Positions 1 to 9,800 of a DNA stretch of 59,581 bases are shown here, one piece after another (within the stretch, counting starts at the first letter, position 1; every line of letters starts with the position of its first letter). The notes beneath the pieces are model-generated. The model was not told where the DNA came from. It saw nothing but the letters and a program-made list of their open reading frames with translations, and ran no database searches. Made by a program: the position numbers and the translations under genes. The DNA lies in assembly GCA_011391125.1 (NCBI GenBank), contig JAABRE010000023.1, positions 1-59,581 on the forward strand, given 5' to 3'. This DNA comes from Synechococcales cyanobacterium S06 (lineage in GTDB: Bacteria > Cyanobacteriota > Cyanobacteriia > Cyanobacteriales > JAABRE01).

Positions 1-88
1 ATATGTTAATTTAATTACTCGTTTTAACTGTTTTTTTGATGTAATTCACTTATTTTAATAGGAAATAAGGGCCAAAAATAAGTTTTCA

Positions 89-550
89 CTACATAAAATA
101 CACTACCGAATTTTCAAATAAAATATTGTCATTAGGATAACCATCACGAAACTTATTTTCCATGGCCTGATCTAAGTTAATCTCCGGATTTTTTGCTTCC
201 CAATAACCCAAATCTAAACCCACATCATCCTTAATAATTCCGTCTGGTCTTTTCTGATTTTTCTTTAAAGTTATAGTAATTCCAAATAAAAATTAAACAA
301 AAGTTTTTAGTTTGTTGTTGGACTTTAGTCCTAAGAAGCGCTAAAGCGCAACTACGAACCTATTTTTCAACTGTTTTAATCTTAATTGGAATCACTATAA
401 CTCAGCAACCACGGTAAAATTACGACGGGAACAATAGTTATTTAAAAGTGTTAAAAAAGTGACTTTGATTGATTGCTCTTTGTCATTACCACCACGTCTG
501 ATAATAGTTTCTATTTGTTTGTAATACTGGTTAATAAATAAGTAAGACAT
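89..550 (-). pseudogene. Broken N-terminal fragment of a restriction-modification enzyme (type ISP/IIG-like), split by a MITE
   Basis: Reading leftwards from an ATG at 550, the first 50 codons begin MSYLFINQYYKQIET and end NFTVVAEL, where a 128-bp repeat (272-399) interrupts the frame. Removing the repeat and one TA copy rejoins the frame as AEL-TLKKNQKRPDG, then DLGYWEAKNPE and a stop at 89-91. The PDG...YWEAK arrangement is the PD-(D/E)XK signature seen at the N-terminus of large adenine methyltransferase/nuclease fusions. Only about 100 codons survive, so the methyltransferase part is missing. Seen directly: the split frame and the motif. Inferred: the family. It is a dead gene, a decayed relative of the DNA-modification genes found later in the window. 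Confidence 0.65.
272..399 (-). mobile_element. MITE-A, copy 1 (128 bp including TA duplication)
   Basis: The segment has ends TATAGTAATTCCAA and TTGGAATCACTATA, which are near-perfect inverted repeats. Its reverse complement appears base for base at 55168-55295. Removing 124 bp and one TA restores the host reading frame, so the target duplication is TA, as used by IS630/Tc1-mariner elements. It carries no coding capacity. The centre holds hairpin sequence of the GCGCTTTAGCGC type that also occurs alone in this window. Confidence 0.85.
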
Positions 551-706
551 AAAATAATAAATGTAATTATCAAGTATTTGTTGATAATAGCATACTGACT
601 TAAAAATTGAGTCTAAATAAATAGGTCTAATTAAATATAAAGTTAGTAGTATATTTTGGATTTGCGATCAAATTATTAAATATACTACAAAAAAATCGTT
701 TTATAA

Positions 707-1177
707 TTAATTATTAACTGTTTTTTGAACGACTAAAACAGAACAATTAACATGATGAATGACATGATTACTAACACTTCCTAAGAAAAATTCCGCTATT
801 CCTGATAAACCCCTTCTACCTATAATTACTAAATCTACTTCCGAACTGCTGGCAATTTCGCGAACCCAACTACTAGGTTCACCTATTTTCCATAAATATT
901 CACATTTAATACCTTTTTCTTTTGCTTTTTCAGCATAGTTTTTTAACCAGTTTTCCACTGATTTAATTTCATCTTCTAAATGATCAGAAATGGAAAAATT
1001 TATTAATTCTTGGCCATAAATATTTCCGTAAGGTGCTGAATTACCCGTATCAACTGATAAACAATGAAATAATATTAAAGTTGTATTTTCTTGATCAGCT
1101 ATATTTAATGCTTGTTGAAAAATGTGATCACTATAATTAGATTTATCTAAGGCCACTAAAATTTTGGAGTAATTCAT
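707..1177 (-). CDS. Universal stress protein, single UspA domain
   Basis: A 156-residue protein of the UspA fold, which binds ATP in many members and is linked to stress survival. It begins MNYSKILVALDKSNYSD, the usual first beta strand with the VALD motif. It ends with the nucleotide-binding pattern GRRGLSGIAEFFLGSVSNHV (G-x2-G-x9-G-S). A longer frame starts 12 codons upstream, but those codons lie in heptamer-repeat sequence, so the internal Met at 1177 is preferred. It is transcribed in the same direction as the aminotransferase upstream. The precise role is unknown. Confidence 0.88.
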   Translation of the reverse strand: MNYSKILVALDKSNYSDHIFQQALNIADQENTTLILFHCLSVDTGNSAPYGNIYGQELINFSISDHLEDEIKSVENWLKNYAEKAKEKGIKCEYLWKIGEPSSWVREIASSSEVDLVIIGRRGLSGIAEFFLGSVSNHVIHHVNCSVLVVQKTVNN

Positions 1178-1247
1178 ATTAATAGTTAAAGGTTGATAGT
1201 TGATAATTAACAAAGGATTATTATTAATGATAATCCCTTGTTAATTG

Positions 1248-2411
1248 TTATAAAGACATCAAGAATTGTTCCAAGCGGTCCATACCTTTGTTAATCGTAT
1301 TTAAGTCAGTTGCGTAAGATAATCGGATACAATTATCGTCACCAAATGCAATACCAGGAATGACAGCAACTTGATAAGATTCTAACAGTTTTTCGCAAAA
1401 TTCTAGGGATTTTAAACCTGTTTGACTAATATCAATAAATACATAAAAAGCACCACTAGGTATGGAACAACTAACTTTTGGCATAGATTTTATTCTATCT
1501 ATAATCACCTTTCTTCTTTCGGTAAATGCTTGAAGCATCGTTGCAACACAGTCTTGGGAACTTTCCAACGCAGCGATCGCCCCATATTGAGCAAAAGTAC
1601 AAACATTGGAAGTAGCATGGCCTTGAATATTCGTCATGGCCTTGATGATAGGTACAGGACCAGCCATATAACCAACGCGCCAACCAGTCATGGAGTAACT
1701 TTTAGCAAACCCATTACTGATCAGGGTTTTAGCGAATATTTCTGGTCCACAGGCTGCTATGCTGAGGTGTTCAGCGCCATCATAGAGGATTTTCTCGTAA
1801 ATCTCATCGGAAACGACAAAAATATCAGCTTCGACGATAACTTCAGCTAAAGCTTTAATTTCGGCGGGAGAATACACCGAACCGGTAGGATTAGAAGGGG
1901 AATTAAGGACAAATAGCTTAGTTTTAGGCGTAATTGCCTGTTTTAGCTGTTCTGGGGTAATTTTATAGTCATTTTCTGCTGTTGTCGCTACAATAACCGG
2001 AGTTCCTTCGGCCAATCTTACCATTTCTGGATAACTCAACCAATAAGGTGCGGGAATAATCACCTCGTCTCCTGTTTCAATCAAGGCCATCATGAGGTTG
2101 TAGAGGGAATGTTTACCTCCGTTGGTGACCATGATATTTTCGGTTTTGTAGTCAAGATTGTTGTCAGTTTTCAACTTTTTGGCGATCGCCTCTTTCAATT
2201 TAGGTTCACCACTGGATGGACCATACTTAGTTTTACCTTGATCCAGAGCCAATTTGGCCGCTTCTTTGATATGATCGGGAGTATCGAAATCGGGTTCACC
2301 GGCACTAAAGCTACAGACATCAACACCTTCGGCTTTCATGGCTTTGGCCTTGGCCGCAATCGCCAAAGTTACCGAGGGAATCACATCACTTAATCGGGTT
2401 GCTAGTTTCAT
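1248..2411 (-). CDS. aspC: Pyridoxal-phosphate aminotransferase, aspartate aminotransferase type
   Basis: A 387-residue fold-type I aminotransferase. The PLP lysine is K237 in the segment [16 protein letters not shown]. The [10 protein letters not shown] segment and the YDSDEIYE-like [10 protein letters not shown] motif are also present. It most resembles subgroup I-beta aspartate aminotransferases, some of which also act on prephenate. The expected reaction is aspartate plus 2-oxoglutarate to oxaloacetate plus glutamate, in the cytosol. Length and start agree with the family. A second, more distant aminotransferase lies at 39486-40637. Substrate preference cannot be decided from sequence alone. 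Confidence 0.88.
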   Translation of the reverse strand: MKLATRLSDVIPSVTLAIAAKAKAMKAEGVDVCSFSAGEPDFDTPDHIKEAAKLALDQGKTKYGPSSGEPKLKEAIAKKLKTDNNLDYKTENIMVTNGGKHSLYNLMMALIETGDEVIIPAPYWLSYPEMVRLAEGTPVIVATTAENDYKITPEQLKQAITPKTKLFVLNSPSNPTGSVYSPAEIKALAEVIVEADIFVVSDEIYEKILYDGAEHLSIAACGPEIFAKTLISNGFAKSYSMTGWRVGYMAGPVPIIKAMTNIQGHATSNVCTFAQYGAIAALESSQDCVATMLQAFTERRKVIIDRIKSMPKVSCSIPSGAFYVFIDISQTGLKSLEFCEKLLESYQVAVIPGIAFGDDNCIRLSYATDLNTINKGMDRLEQFLMSL

Positions 2412-2586
2412 AAATTTATCAATAGTGAGTTAGTATTTTAGGTCACTTATTTAAGCCCATTTTACTGTAGTTATTGTAATAAAATATAGGGTCAAAGCGG
2501 AAAAAAAGTTTAAATTTAATGACAATTAACTAGGGATAATTAGCAATTAACAATGGAGAATTAATTTAATTTAATTATAGAAATGT

Positions 2587-2643
2587 AAAGGTTTGTTGTT
2601 GCGCTTTAGCGCTACCAGAGTGAGAGACACCACAACAAACCTT
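2587..2643. repeat. Palindromic repeat of the TTGTTGCGC family
   Basis: An imperfect hairpin with arms AAGGTTTGTTGT and ACAACAAACCTT and an inner GCGCTTTAGCGC palindrome. Related copies occur at 6810-6835, 29630-29650, 32107-32130, 35761-35845 and 39325-39398, and inside MITE-A. Confidence 0.7.
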
Positions 2644-2677
2644 GTTTATTTTTTGTGAGGTACTGAATTTTGGTAAC

Positions 2678-3448
2678 TTAACTAATACTGGTAAAATTTT
2701 CCAAGGTTAAAAGATTAATAAAACCTAAATTTTTTGCCCTTAAATGGGTTAGTTTTGTATTATAACCCCAAGTAGCTAAAGATAAATTAATTCCCTTTAA
2801 ATCTGCTTCTTGATGTACTCTTTCTAAAGGTTCAATTCTATCTTCAATAAAGGACATATTTTCAGGATTGGTGTTATTATCTTTTAATATTAATCGGAGG
2901 GTTTCAGGCTTTTTACGCTGACATTCTTTGCCAATAATTTGGTTTTCAGGTATTATGATAGCTTCCTGTTGTAAAATTTCTTTAATAAAACGTCCTTCTT
3001 TGGTACTAACAATATAAATGGTCATATTTTGGTTAATTAATTGGTTAATTTTTGCCTTAATTCCGGGGTAAAGTCGATGTAAAGATAACCAGTTATTGAC
3101 ATCAGTTTTAATCCAATTATCCCGAACTTGATCCACTTTTTGACCTAATAATTTGGGGTCTAAATTCTCAGTTTTAACAGTATTTTCTACGATTAAATGC
3201 CAATTTTCAAAGATGGATTGTTCGCTAATTCCTAAACTTAAACAACGTAATAAAAGGGGCATTTCCCAGCCAGTTTCAACCACGGGTCGTAAACGATAAA
3301 ATGGCTCTCTAAACTGCTCTATTTGTGCGCTATTTTCTGAGTGCCAAATTTCTTGATATGTTCGTTTACTTGTCTCAAAATATTCCAGTAAACCATCACA
3401 AATTACTCCGTCAAAATCCAAGGCCAAAATTTTCTTATTTGTGTTCAT
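2678..3448 (-). CDS. HAD-superfamily hydrolase
   Basis: A 256-residue protein with the HAD nucleophile motif ILALDFDGVICDG at residues 8-20. Motif II lies around IYIVSTKEG, followed by a conserved lysine in GKECQRKKPET, and the acidic motif is SFIEDRIEPL. This makes it a phosphatase or phosphoglycolate-phosphatase-like enzyme, soluble and cytosolic. The first DxD is intact, so activity is expected. It is divergent from gatB, which starts 100 bp away. The substrate is not known; annotation as a generic HAD hydrolase is safest. Confidence 0.82.
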   Translation of the reverse strand: MNTNKKILALDFDGVICDGLLEYFETSKRTYQEIWHSENSAQIEQFREPFYRLRPVVETGWEMPLLLRCLSLGISEQSIFENWHLIVENTVKTENLDPKLLGQKVDQVRDNWIKTDVNNWLSLHRLYPGIKAKINQLINQNMTIYIVSTKEGRFIKEILQQEAIIIPENQIIGKECQRKKPETLRLILKDNNTNPENMSFIEDRIEPLERVHQEADLKGINLSLATWGYNTKLTHLRAKNLGFINLLTLENFTSIS

Positions 3449-3548
3449 TTTTGTAGTTAATATCTTTTTCTTAGTTTACTATTTAACTACGATATCTGGT
3501 ATTTTAGATCTTATAATTAGGTAAATTATATTAACTTAAATTCAGCTT

Positions 3549-5039
3549 ATGACAACAACAGTAGCAACAAAAACTCAATACGAAGCCGTTATTGGTTTAG
3601 AAACCCATTGTCAATTGAACACAAACACTAAAATTTTCTGTAATTGTTCCACGGAATTTGACCCAGAACACCCGAATAGCAAAGTTTGCCCCATTTGTCT
3701 CGGTTATCCGGGGGTTTTACCTGTTCTTAATGAAAAGGTATTAGAAGCAGCCGTCAAAATGGGGTTGGCTCTGGAGGCGAAAATTGCTCCCTACAGTAAA
3801 TTTGACCGAAAACAGTATTTTTACCCCGATTTACCGAAAAATTACCAAGTTTCCCAGTTTGATCTCCCCATTGTAGAACATGGCCAGTTAGAAATCGAAC
3901 TTACGGATAAAAAAACTAAGGAAGTCACTCGCAAAAAAATTGGTGTCACCCGTCTTCACATGGAGGAGGATGCTGGTAAGTTAGTCCACGTGGGCAGCGA
4001 TCGCCTTTCGGGATCTACCCACTCCCTGGTCGATTTTAACCGTACTGGGGTCCCTTTGTTGGAAATTGTCTCTGAACCAGATATCAGAAGTGGTGAAGAG
4101 GCCGCTGAATACGCCTCGGAATTACGCCGTATTGTACGTTATTTGGGCGTTGGTGATGGTAATATGCAGGAAGGTTCATTGCGTTGTGATGTGAATATTT
4201 CTGTTAGACCCGTTGGTCAAGAACAATTCGGCACTAAAGTTGAGATAAAAAACATGAATTCCTTTAGTGCGATTCAAAAGGCGATCGATTATGAAATTGA
4301 GCGTCAAATTGAATGTTTGAAAACGGGTGAACCAATTTACCAAGAAACGCGACTGTGGGAAGAAGGGTCCCAATGTACCATCAGTATGCGTCTTAAAGAG
4401 GGTTCTAGCGATTATCGTTATTTCCCCGAACCTGATTTACCCCCCATGGAAGTAACAAAAGAACAATTAACACTGTGGAAATCGCAATTACCCGAACTTC
4501 CCGCCCAAAAACGAACTCGTTACGAGTCCGACTTAGGTTTATCGGCCTATGATGCACGGATCTTGACGGATGACAGGGATGTGGCCGAATATTTTGAAAG
4601 TGCGATCGCCACTGGTAGTAGCGCCAAACTGGTTGCAAATTGGGTCATGGGTGATATTGCAGCTTACCGCAATAAAAATAATATCAATATCAAAGATTTG
4701 GTTTTAACTCCGGCCAATTTAGCGGAATTAGTAAGTTTAATTGAGGATAATACCATTAGCGGAAAAATCGCCAAAGATATTTTACCCGAATTACTAATAA
4801 ATGGAGGTTCAGCAAAAGAATTAGTCGAGAAAAAAGGGTTAATTTCTATTTCTGATACGGGGGAATTGGAGAAAATAATTGAGGAAACTATCGCGAATCA
4901 TCCCAGTGAATTGGAAAAATATCGCAGTGGAAAAACCAATTTAAAAGGATTTTTTGTCGGTCAGGTGATGAAAAAAACCAACGGTCGTGCTGATCCTAAA
5001 TTAACCAACCAATTATTAACGGCCAAACTCGACGGTTAA
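3549..5039 (+). CDS. gatB: Asp-tRNA(Asn)/Glu-tRNA(Gln) amidotransferase subunit B
   Basis: A 496-residue GatB. The N-terminus reads YEAVIGLETHCQLNTNTKIF and is followed by the zinc-site and YFYPDLPKNYQ segments of the GatB kinase-like domain. The C-terminal YqeY-like tail ends GQVMKKTNGRADPKLTN. GatB phosphorylates misacylated Glu-tRNA(Gln), which the GatCAB complex then amidates, an essential step in cyanobacteria that lack GlnRS. Full length. The gene is alone here; gatA and gatC are not in the window. Confidence 0.96.
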   Translation: MTTTVATKTQYEAVIGLETHCQLNTNTKIFCNCSTEFDPEHPNSKVCPICLGYPGVLPVLNEKVLEAAVKMGLALEAKIAPYSKFDRKQYFYPDLPKNYQVSQFDLPIVEHGQLEIELTDKKTKEVTRKKIGVTRLHMEEDAGKLVHVGSDRLSGSTHSLVDFNRTGVPLLEIVSEPDIRSGEEAAEYASELRRIVRYLGVGDGNMQEGSLRCDVNISVRPVGQEQFGTKVEIKNMNSFSAIQKAIDYEIERQIECLKTGEPIYQETRLWEEGSQCTISMRLKEGSSDYRYFPEPDLPPMEVTKEQLTLWKSQLPELPAQKRTRYESDLGLSAYDARILTDDRDVAEYFESAIATGSSAKLVANWVMGDIAAYRNKNNINIKDLVLTPANLAELVSLIEDNTISGKIAKDILPELLINGGSAKELVEKKGLISISDTGELEKIIEETIANHPSELEKYRSGKTNLKGFFVGQVMKKTNGRADPKLTNQLLTAKLDG

Positions 5040-5046
5040 GATCAGG

Positions 5047-5071
5047 TAGGGGGTGTGTCTTGTACCCCCTA
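5047..5071 (+). terminator. Hairpin downstream of gatB
   Basis: The arms TAGGGGGT and ACCCCCTA are perfect complements around a 9-base loop, 8 bases after the gatB stop. No clear T-run follows, so it may stabilise the 3' end rather than act as a classic intrinsic terminator. Confidence 0.5.
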
Positions 5072-5080
5072 GTCACTAAA

Positions 5081-5298
5081 TAGGGTTTGCTGAATAAATG
5101 GCTGGTGAGGGCGAGTTGATAGTTGATAGTTGATAGTTGATAGTTTGACCGCGTCTTTTGACGAGCAAAAATCTTGATTAATCCCAGTAAATGTAAGGTT
5201 TTTTACTATTATTTGTTGAAATCCTTGCACTTAATTCAAGTCCAACCAACTTGAAAGTCTTGATCTACATAGCTTTCAGCTTTTTTCCGTAAACCCTA
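5081..5298 (+). mobile_element. MITE-B, copy 1 (218 bp)
   Basis: Starts TAGGGTTTGCTGAATAAA and ends CCGTAAACCCTA, forming imperfect terminal inverted repeats typical of IS-derived non-autonomous elements. A second copy lies at 58184-58394, with few substitutions and one fewer AGTTGAT heptamer inside. No open frame. It occupies most of the gap between gatB and the next gene. The rest of that gap (5301-5340) holds degenerate TAACTGT/TGATAACTG heptamers. Confidence 0.75.
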
Positions 5299-5427
5299 AA
5301 TAGTCAACTGATAACTGTTAACTGTTAACTGATAACTGTCGTTAAGTTTTATTAAACGAGTTAAAAGTAATCAGCATAAATAGCAGTATGCTAAGGGAGA
5401 TAATCGAGTAATAATTGTTTAATTAAG

Positions 5428-6279
5428 ATGCTAAAGAAGATTTTATTTGCCGGTTCGGGAAGTGGTCCATCTGAAGATTTGTTAAAAGTCCTTTTGGATT
5501 TACCGGCTGTACAAAGTGCCAACATTGATATACTCCACGTGGTCTCTCCCCAAGTTACCACCGAAGGAGTGACTGAAAAATGGGAAGAAGGCAATCAATT
5601 AGTTGCTCAAACCATGAAAAACTTAAACCTTGATCCGAGTAAAGTAACTACCATAGTTCGTCAAGGTGAGCCAAAGGATACTGTTTGTCAAGTGGCTGAT
5701 GAAACCAAAGCTGATTTAATTATCATGGGTTCACGGGGTTTAAAACGTTTAGAGGCAATTTTAGGAAACTCCGTTAGTCAGTATGTGTTTCAGTTGACTA
5801 ATCACCCGATGTTATTGGTTAAAGATGACATTTTTGTTAGGAAAATTAAGCGGGTGATGGTAGCATTGGATAAATCGCCAGCTTCGCAATATGCTTTAGA
5901 TTTAGCGATTTTCCTCTTGAGAGGATACCCCGGAGTGGAATTAATTTTAGCCCGTGTTAACCCTGATTTAAAACCGGAATTATTACCTTTATCGAAAACT
6001 GAAACCGAAAATAACCCGATTATTGCGGCTGCGATTAATAAAGCAAAAGTTCAAGGTATTAATTATCGTTGTGTGGTGACTGGTGGTAAACCCGCAGAAC
6101 AAATATGCAGCTTGGCGGAAGAATATAATGTAGATTTATTGATGATAGGTTCACCTGATCGTCGTCCGTCAGTAGCGAGAAGTTTACCAGATTTAGACAG
6201 ATTATTGGGAACATCTTTATCGGATTATGTCCGAGTTAATGCCAATTGTCCTGTGTTGTTAGCAAGAACAAACAGTTAA
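5428..6279 (+). CDS. Tandem universal stress protein (two UspA domains)
   Basis: A 283-residue protein made of two UspA units, about residues 1-142 and 145-283. The first unit has the ATP-site pattern GSRGLKRLEAILGNSVSQYV and ends MLLVKD. The second restarts at RVMVALDKSPASQ and ends with DLDRLLGTSLSDYVRV and CPVLLAR. The second unit lacks the tidy G-x2-G pattern (GSPDRRPS), so the two halves may differ in nucleotide binding. It is likely cytosolic and convergent with psbM. This is the second Usp gene in 6 kb. Confidence 0.88.
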   Translation: MLKKILFAGSGSGPSEDLLKVLLDLPAVQSANIDILHVVSPQVTTEGVTEKWEEGNQLVAQTMKNLNLDPSKVTTIVRQGEPKDTVCQVADETKADLIIMGSRGLKRLEAILGNSVSQYVFQLTNHPMLLVKDDIFVRKIKRVMVALDKSPASQYALDLAIFLLRGYPGVELILARVNPDLKPELLPLSKTETENNPIIAAAINKAKVQGINYRCVVTGGKPAEQICSLAEEYNVDLLMIGSPDRRPSVARSLPDLDRLLGTSLSDYVRVNANCPVLLARTNS

Positions 6280-6364
6280 CAGTTGATAATTAACAATTGA
6301 TAGTTAACAGTTGATAGTTAATCTAAAAAATAAAAACTACCAACTAAAAACTATCAACCATTGA

Positions 6365-6469
6365 TTAACTTTGGGCTTTGGAGGTTTGAATATACAGAAT
6401 TAATAAAAAGACTGTAGGAACAAGAACGAACAAAATAGTTGCTATAAAACCGAGATCATTAACCTGCAT
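6365..6469 (-). CDS. psbM: Photosystem II reaction centre protein M
   Basis: A 34-codon frame on the minus strand starting [15 protein letters not shown] and ending YIQTSKAQS. It has the PsbM pattern of a short lumenal N-terminus followed by one membrane helix containing [10 protein letters not shown]. PsbM sits at the PSII dimer interface in the thylakoid membrane. Start and stop are unambiguous (ATG at 6469, TAA at 6365-6367). The gene is below most ORF-length cut-offs. Neighbours are the convergent tandem Usp gene and a small membrane protein. Confidence 0.95.
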   Translation of the reverse strand: MQVNDLGFIATILFVLVPTVFLLILYIQTSKAQS

Positions 6470-6562
6470 AAAAAATTACCTTCATTATCACAAGAAACAA
6501 CATTATTAGAATATCATTTAATCAGAAATAGGACACCAGGGATTAAGTTTTGCAAAGAAAGA

Positions 6563-6769
6563 TTAATCTTTGGGAAAACCAGAAATTAAACCACTTTCAA
6601 TCATTAAACCAATTCCGGCATTAATTACGATTAAACTGATTGTACCCCACCAGAACCAAGGATGGCCATTAATACGCTGTGTGATGGCTTCGCCAAATAA
6701 ACAGAGTCCCAGAGGAAACATTAAAACGCCAATTTGTGCTTTGATATACCAGACTAATTTTTTATTCAT
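6563..6769 (-). CDS. Small hypothetical membrane protein (68 aa)
   Basis: Sixty-eight residues with two hydrophobic stretches, about residues 13-27 (GVLMFPLGLCLFG) and 39-57 (WFWWGTISLIVINAGIGLM). They are joined by a short polar turn (TQRINGHP). No family name is recognised. A purine-rich GGAGAA lies just upstream of the ATG and supports the start. It lies on the same strand as psbM and the chemosensory genes, so it could be co-transcribed with psbM, but nothing in the sequence shows a functional link. Confidence 0.65.
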   Translation of the reverse strand: MNKKLVWYIKAQIGVLMFPLGLCLFGEAITQRINGHPWFWWGTISLIVINAGIGLMIESGLISGFPKD

Positions 6770-6853
6770 CGATTTCTCCTTTAAAGTCAGTTTTTTGTGG
6801 CAAACAATATGGGCTAAAGCGCAACAAAGAACCTGATCAGATTATTATAAATC

Positions 6854-9800
6854 TTATCTAGGATTTTTTTTCATTACTTCTTGCAATTTGTCCATAAATT
6901 CCTGTTGGGAATAGGGTTTGGTAAAGTAAGCAATTGCGCCTAATTCCTGGGCCAGTTTTTTGTGTTTTTCGCTGCTCCTGGAGGTTAAAATCACTACGGG
7001 AATTTTTGATAACACGGGATCTTGGGCAATATTACTCAACACCTCAAAACCGTTCATTCTTGGCATTTCTAGGTCACAGACAATTACGCCAACTTCAGGA
7101 TTTTTGCGTAATTGCTCTAACGCATCAAGTCCATCTTCGGCCTGACAGACTTGATAACCAGATTTTTCCAAAGTCATACTTAAGGTTTGACGAACACTGA
7201 TGGCATCATCCACAACTAAGACTTTGTTTAACTTGTCAGGAATATTTCGCCCTTGATTTGAGCTATTTTTTAACTGAGAAATTAAGGTAGATTCGGGATT
7301 TTCCTGATTTCCCCCTGGTAAAAGTCGCGTTGGGGTATAACTTCCTGATAAAAAGTTACCCTGTGTTAGCTGCGATGAATTATCTACCAAAACTGAACTA
7401 TCAATCACGAGAACTAAACTACCATCTCCCATTACTGTTGAACCACAGACGTATTCCGGAGGTGCGATCGCACTTCCCACCGGCCGAATGACCAACTCTT
7501 GTTCCCCGATAATTTCATCAACTTCCAAAGCCATGACTTCCTGTTGGGAACGAATCAACAATAAAGGTTTCATGGGAGCAGTTTCCCTGTCATAAATCAT
7601 CTGGTGGACAATGGGCCGGTTGTATCTGATTAAATCAGAAATATTGCGCACACCGATGATTTGGCGATCGCCTCCGGTATCCCAATGAAGGACTTTTTTG
7701 CCCTCGGTTTGTCGAACTTGATCTCTAAAGGGAAGGACAATTTTTTCAATTCTATCTAATAACAGAGCATAGATTGTTCCTTCAGCTTGCACTAACATTA
7801 ATTTAGCAGTAGTCATAGAAAATGGTATTTGTAAAATAAAGGCCGTTCCACCCTGGGGCGATGATTGAATATTCACTGAACCTTTGAGGGATTCGATTTG
7901 CGATCGCACGATGTCTAGGCCAACACCCCGTCCTGAAATTTCGCTCAACTGAGGTGCAGTGGAAAAACCGGACTGGAATAATAACTCGGTCAATTCTTCG
8001 CGACCCGAAACCTGACCTGTTCCTCCGGCCCAGGGATCATTGGGTAATAAGCCAGCATCCACTCCACGACGACGAATCTTGTCAAAATTCAACCCTTGGC
8101 CATCGTCTCTAACTTCAATTACCGCTTGACTACCTTGATTATAAGCACAAAGATGAATTAAACCCATTTCCGGTTTACCCCTTTGTTTTCGTTCGGCGGG
8201 TAATTCAATCCCGTGATCAAAAGCATTTCTGACCAACTGCAACAAAGGAGCATACAATTTTTCGGCGATCGCCTTATCGACTAATACCTCAGTCCCGGTA
8301 ACTTTCAACTCGACTAACTTGCCATAAACTTTGGCTAATTTTTCCACCATTTGAGTAAAACGACTTAAAAGAGTACCAATAGGTAACATTCTCGCTTCAA
8401 ACAAATCATCTCGAACATTAGCTAACAAACGCTGTTGTTTTTCCAAAGTTTGGGTTAATTCCTTAGTTAATAACTCAATTAACTCCGTTGTTTTTTCTAA
8501 TTGGACAGTTTCCTGTAAAGCAGAATGTAACTCAAGATGAAATTCCGTATATTGGTCTAATTCCAAAGCATCAAAACCGGCCAAAGCTAACTTTTGATTA
8601 AAATCGGGTTTCTCTAAAACCAAAGTATTTAGCGTGGAATCTCCATTAGTTTCACTCAATTTAGTCTGAGTTTTCCTAATCGACTGACTAATTCCCGCTA
8701 ATTCCGAAGCATCCCGTAATTTATTCAAAGTTTGCTGGTGTTTTTGCAAATTTACCAACAATTCTTGAGCAGCTTGCCTTATTTTTTCATCCTCTAAAGC
8801 TTGCCTATTCTGATTAATGAGTAATTCACCTGCAAGATAATTAAGACGTTCCAAACCCTGCACATCAACTCTTACATATTGACGGCTAAGATTGTTATCT
8901 TTTTGTCCTCTTTGTTCCGGTTTAAAGGCCTCATTGTCTGTTCTAAATTCGGGCTCTTTTTTCCGTTCTAAAGTAGTTTTTATTTCCGGGATTTTTTCCC
9001 CTTGAACCACCTGAATTTCCGCTATTTTTTCTATTTTTTGTTCTTGATTTGCGGTAACTAAAGATAAACTTTTTTCTTCTATGTTTGCTTCATCTTCTAG
9101 GCTAATTAAATCGTCATCACCTAAACTATCAAGACCCCAAATTGAATCTAAGAACTCTTCTTCATCCTCATTTTTTTGCTTAGTTGCTAACAAAAATTGC
9201 TCACATTTTGGCGCAAAAAACTGTTCTTTTTCTTCCGGGGAAACAGCTCTATTATTTTTATATTCCTGTCCCGCTTTTTTAATTAAGTTTTGCAGAAAGT
9301 TATTAATTTTTTCATTTTGGTTATTTACATATTTATTAACCGATGCTACCGCTGCAAAAACAGCCCATTTTCTGTACGATCTTAAACTGTTACTCTCATT
9401 TTTCTCCTCGATCGCATCTATAAAAAACTCTAACCAATCCCCAATATATTCGGTATTTTCTAACAAATTAGACTCAAATAATAAGCTTAATTTAAGTTCA
9501 TTAACTTCCCGATCTTTACCGTGATAAAACCAACCCAAAATATAATCAATTATTTGGCGATAAAACTGTATTTTCTCTGGCTTTTCCGACTTAGTAGCAA
9601 CCTCAGTAAACTTAGCTAATTCTAATTGCAAAGATTCTGGATATAACGCAGTTAAAAACTCAGAATTGAGGGAATTTTCGGGCTTATTTTCGGGCTTATT
9701 TTCGGGTTCATTTTCCTCTTCTACATCCCCAATTATTATCTCTCCTTGAGCCAATTTTTGTAACGCTATTGACGGTTTTCCCCCCTCAGTGCGATCGCCA

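Noticed and set aside
1422-1850. 142-codon plus-strand frame opposite the aminotransferase
   Set aside because: Antisense shadow of a clear aminotransferase gene, with no ribosome site or motif.
9081-9524. 147-codon plus-strand frame opposite pixL
   Set aside because: Ser-rich shadow of the acidic linker of the CheA-like kinase.
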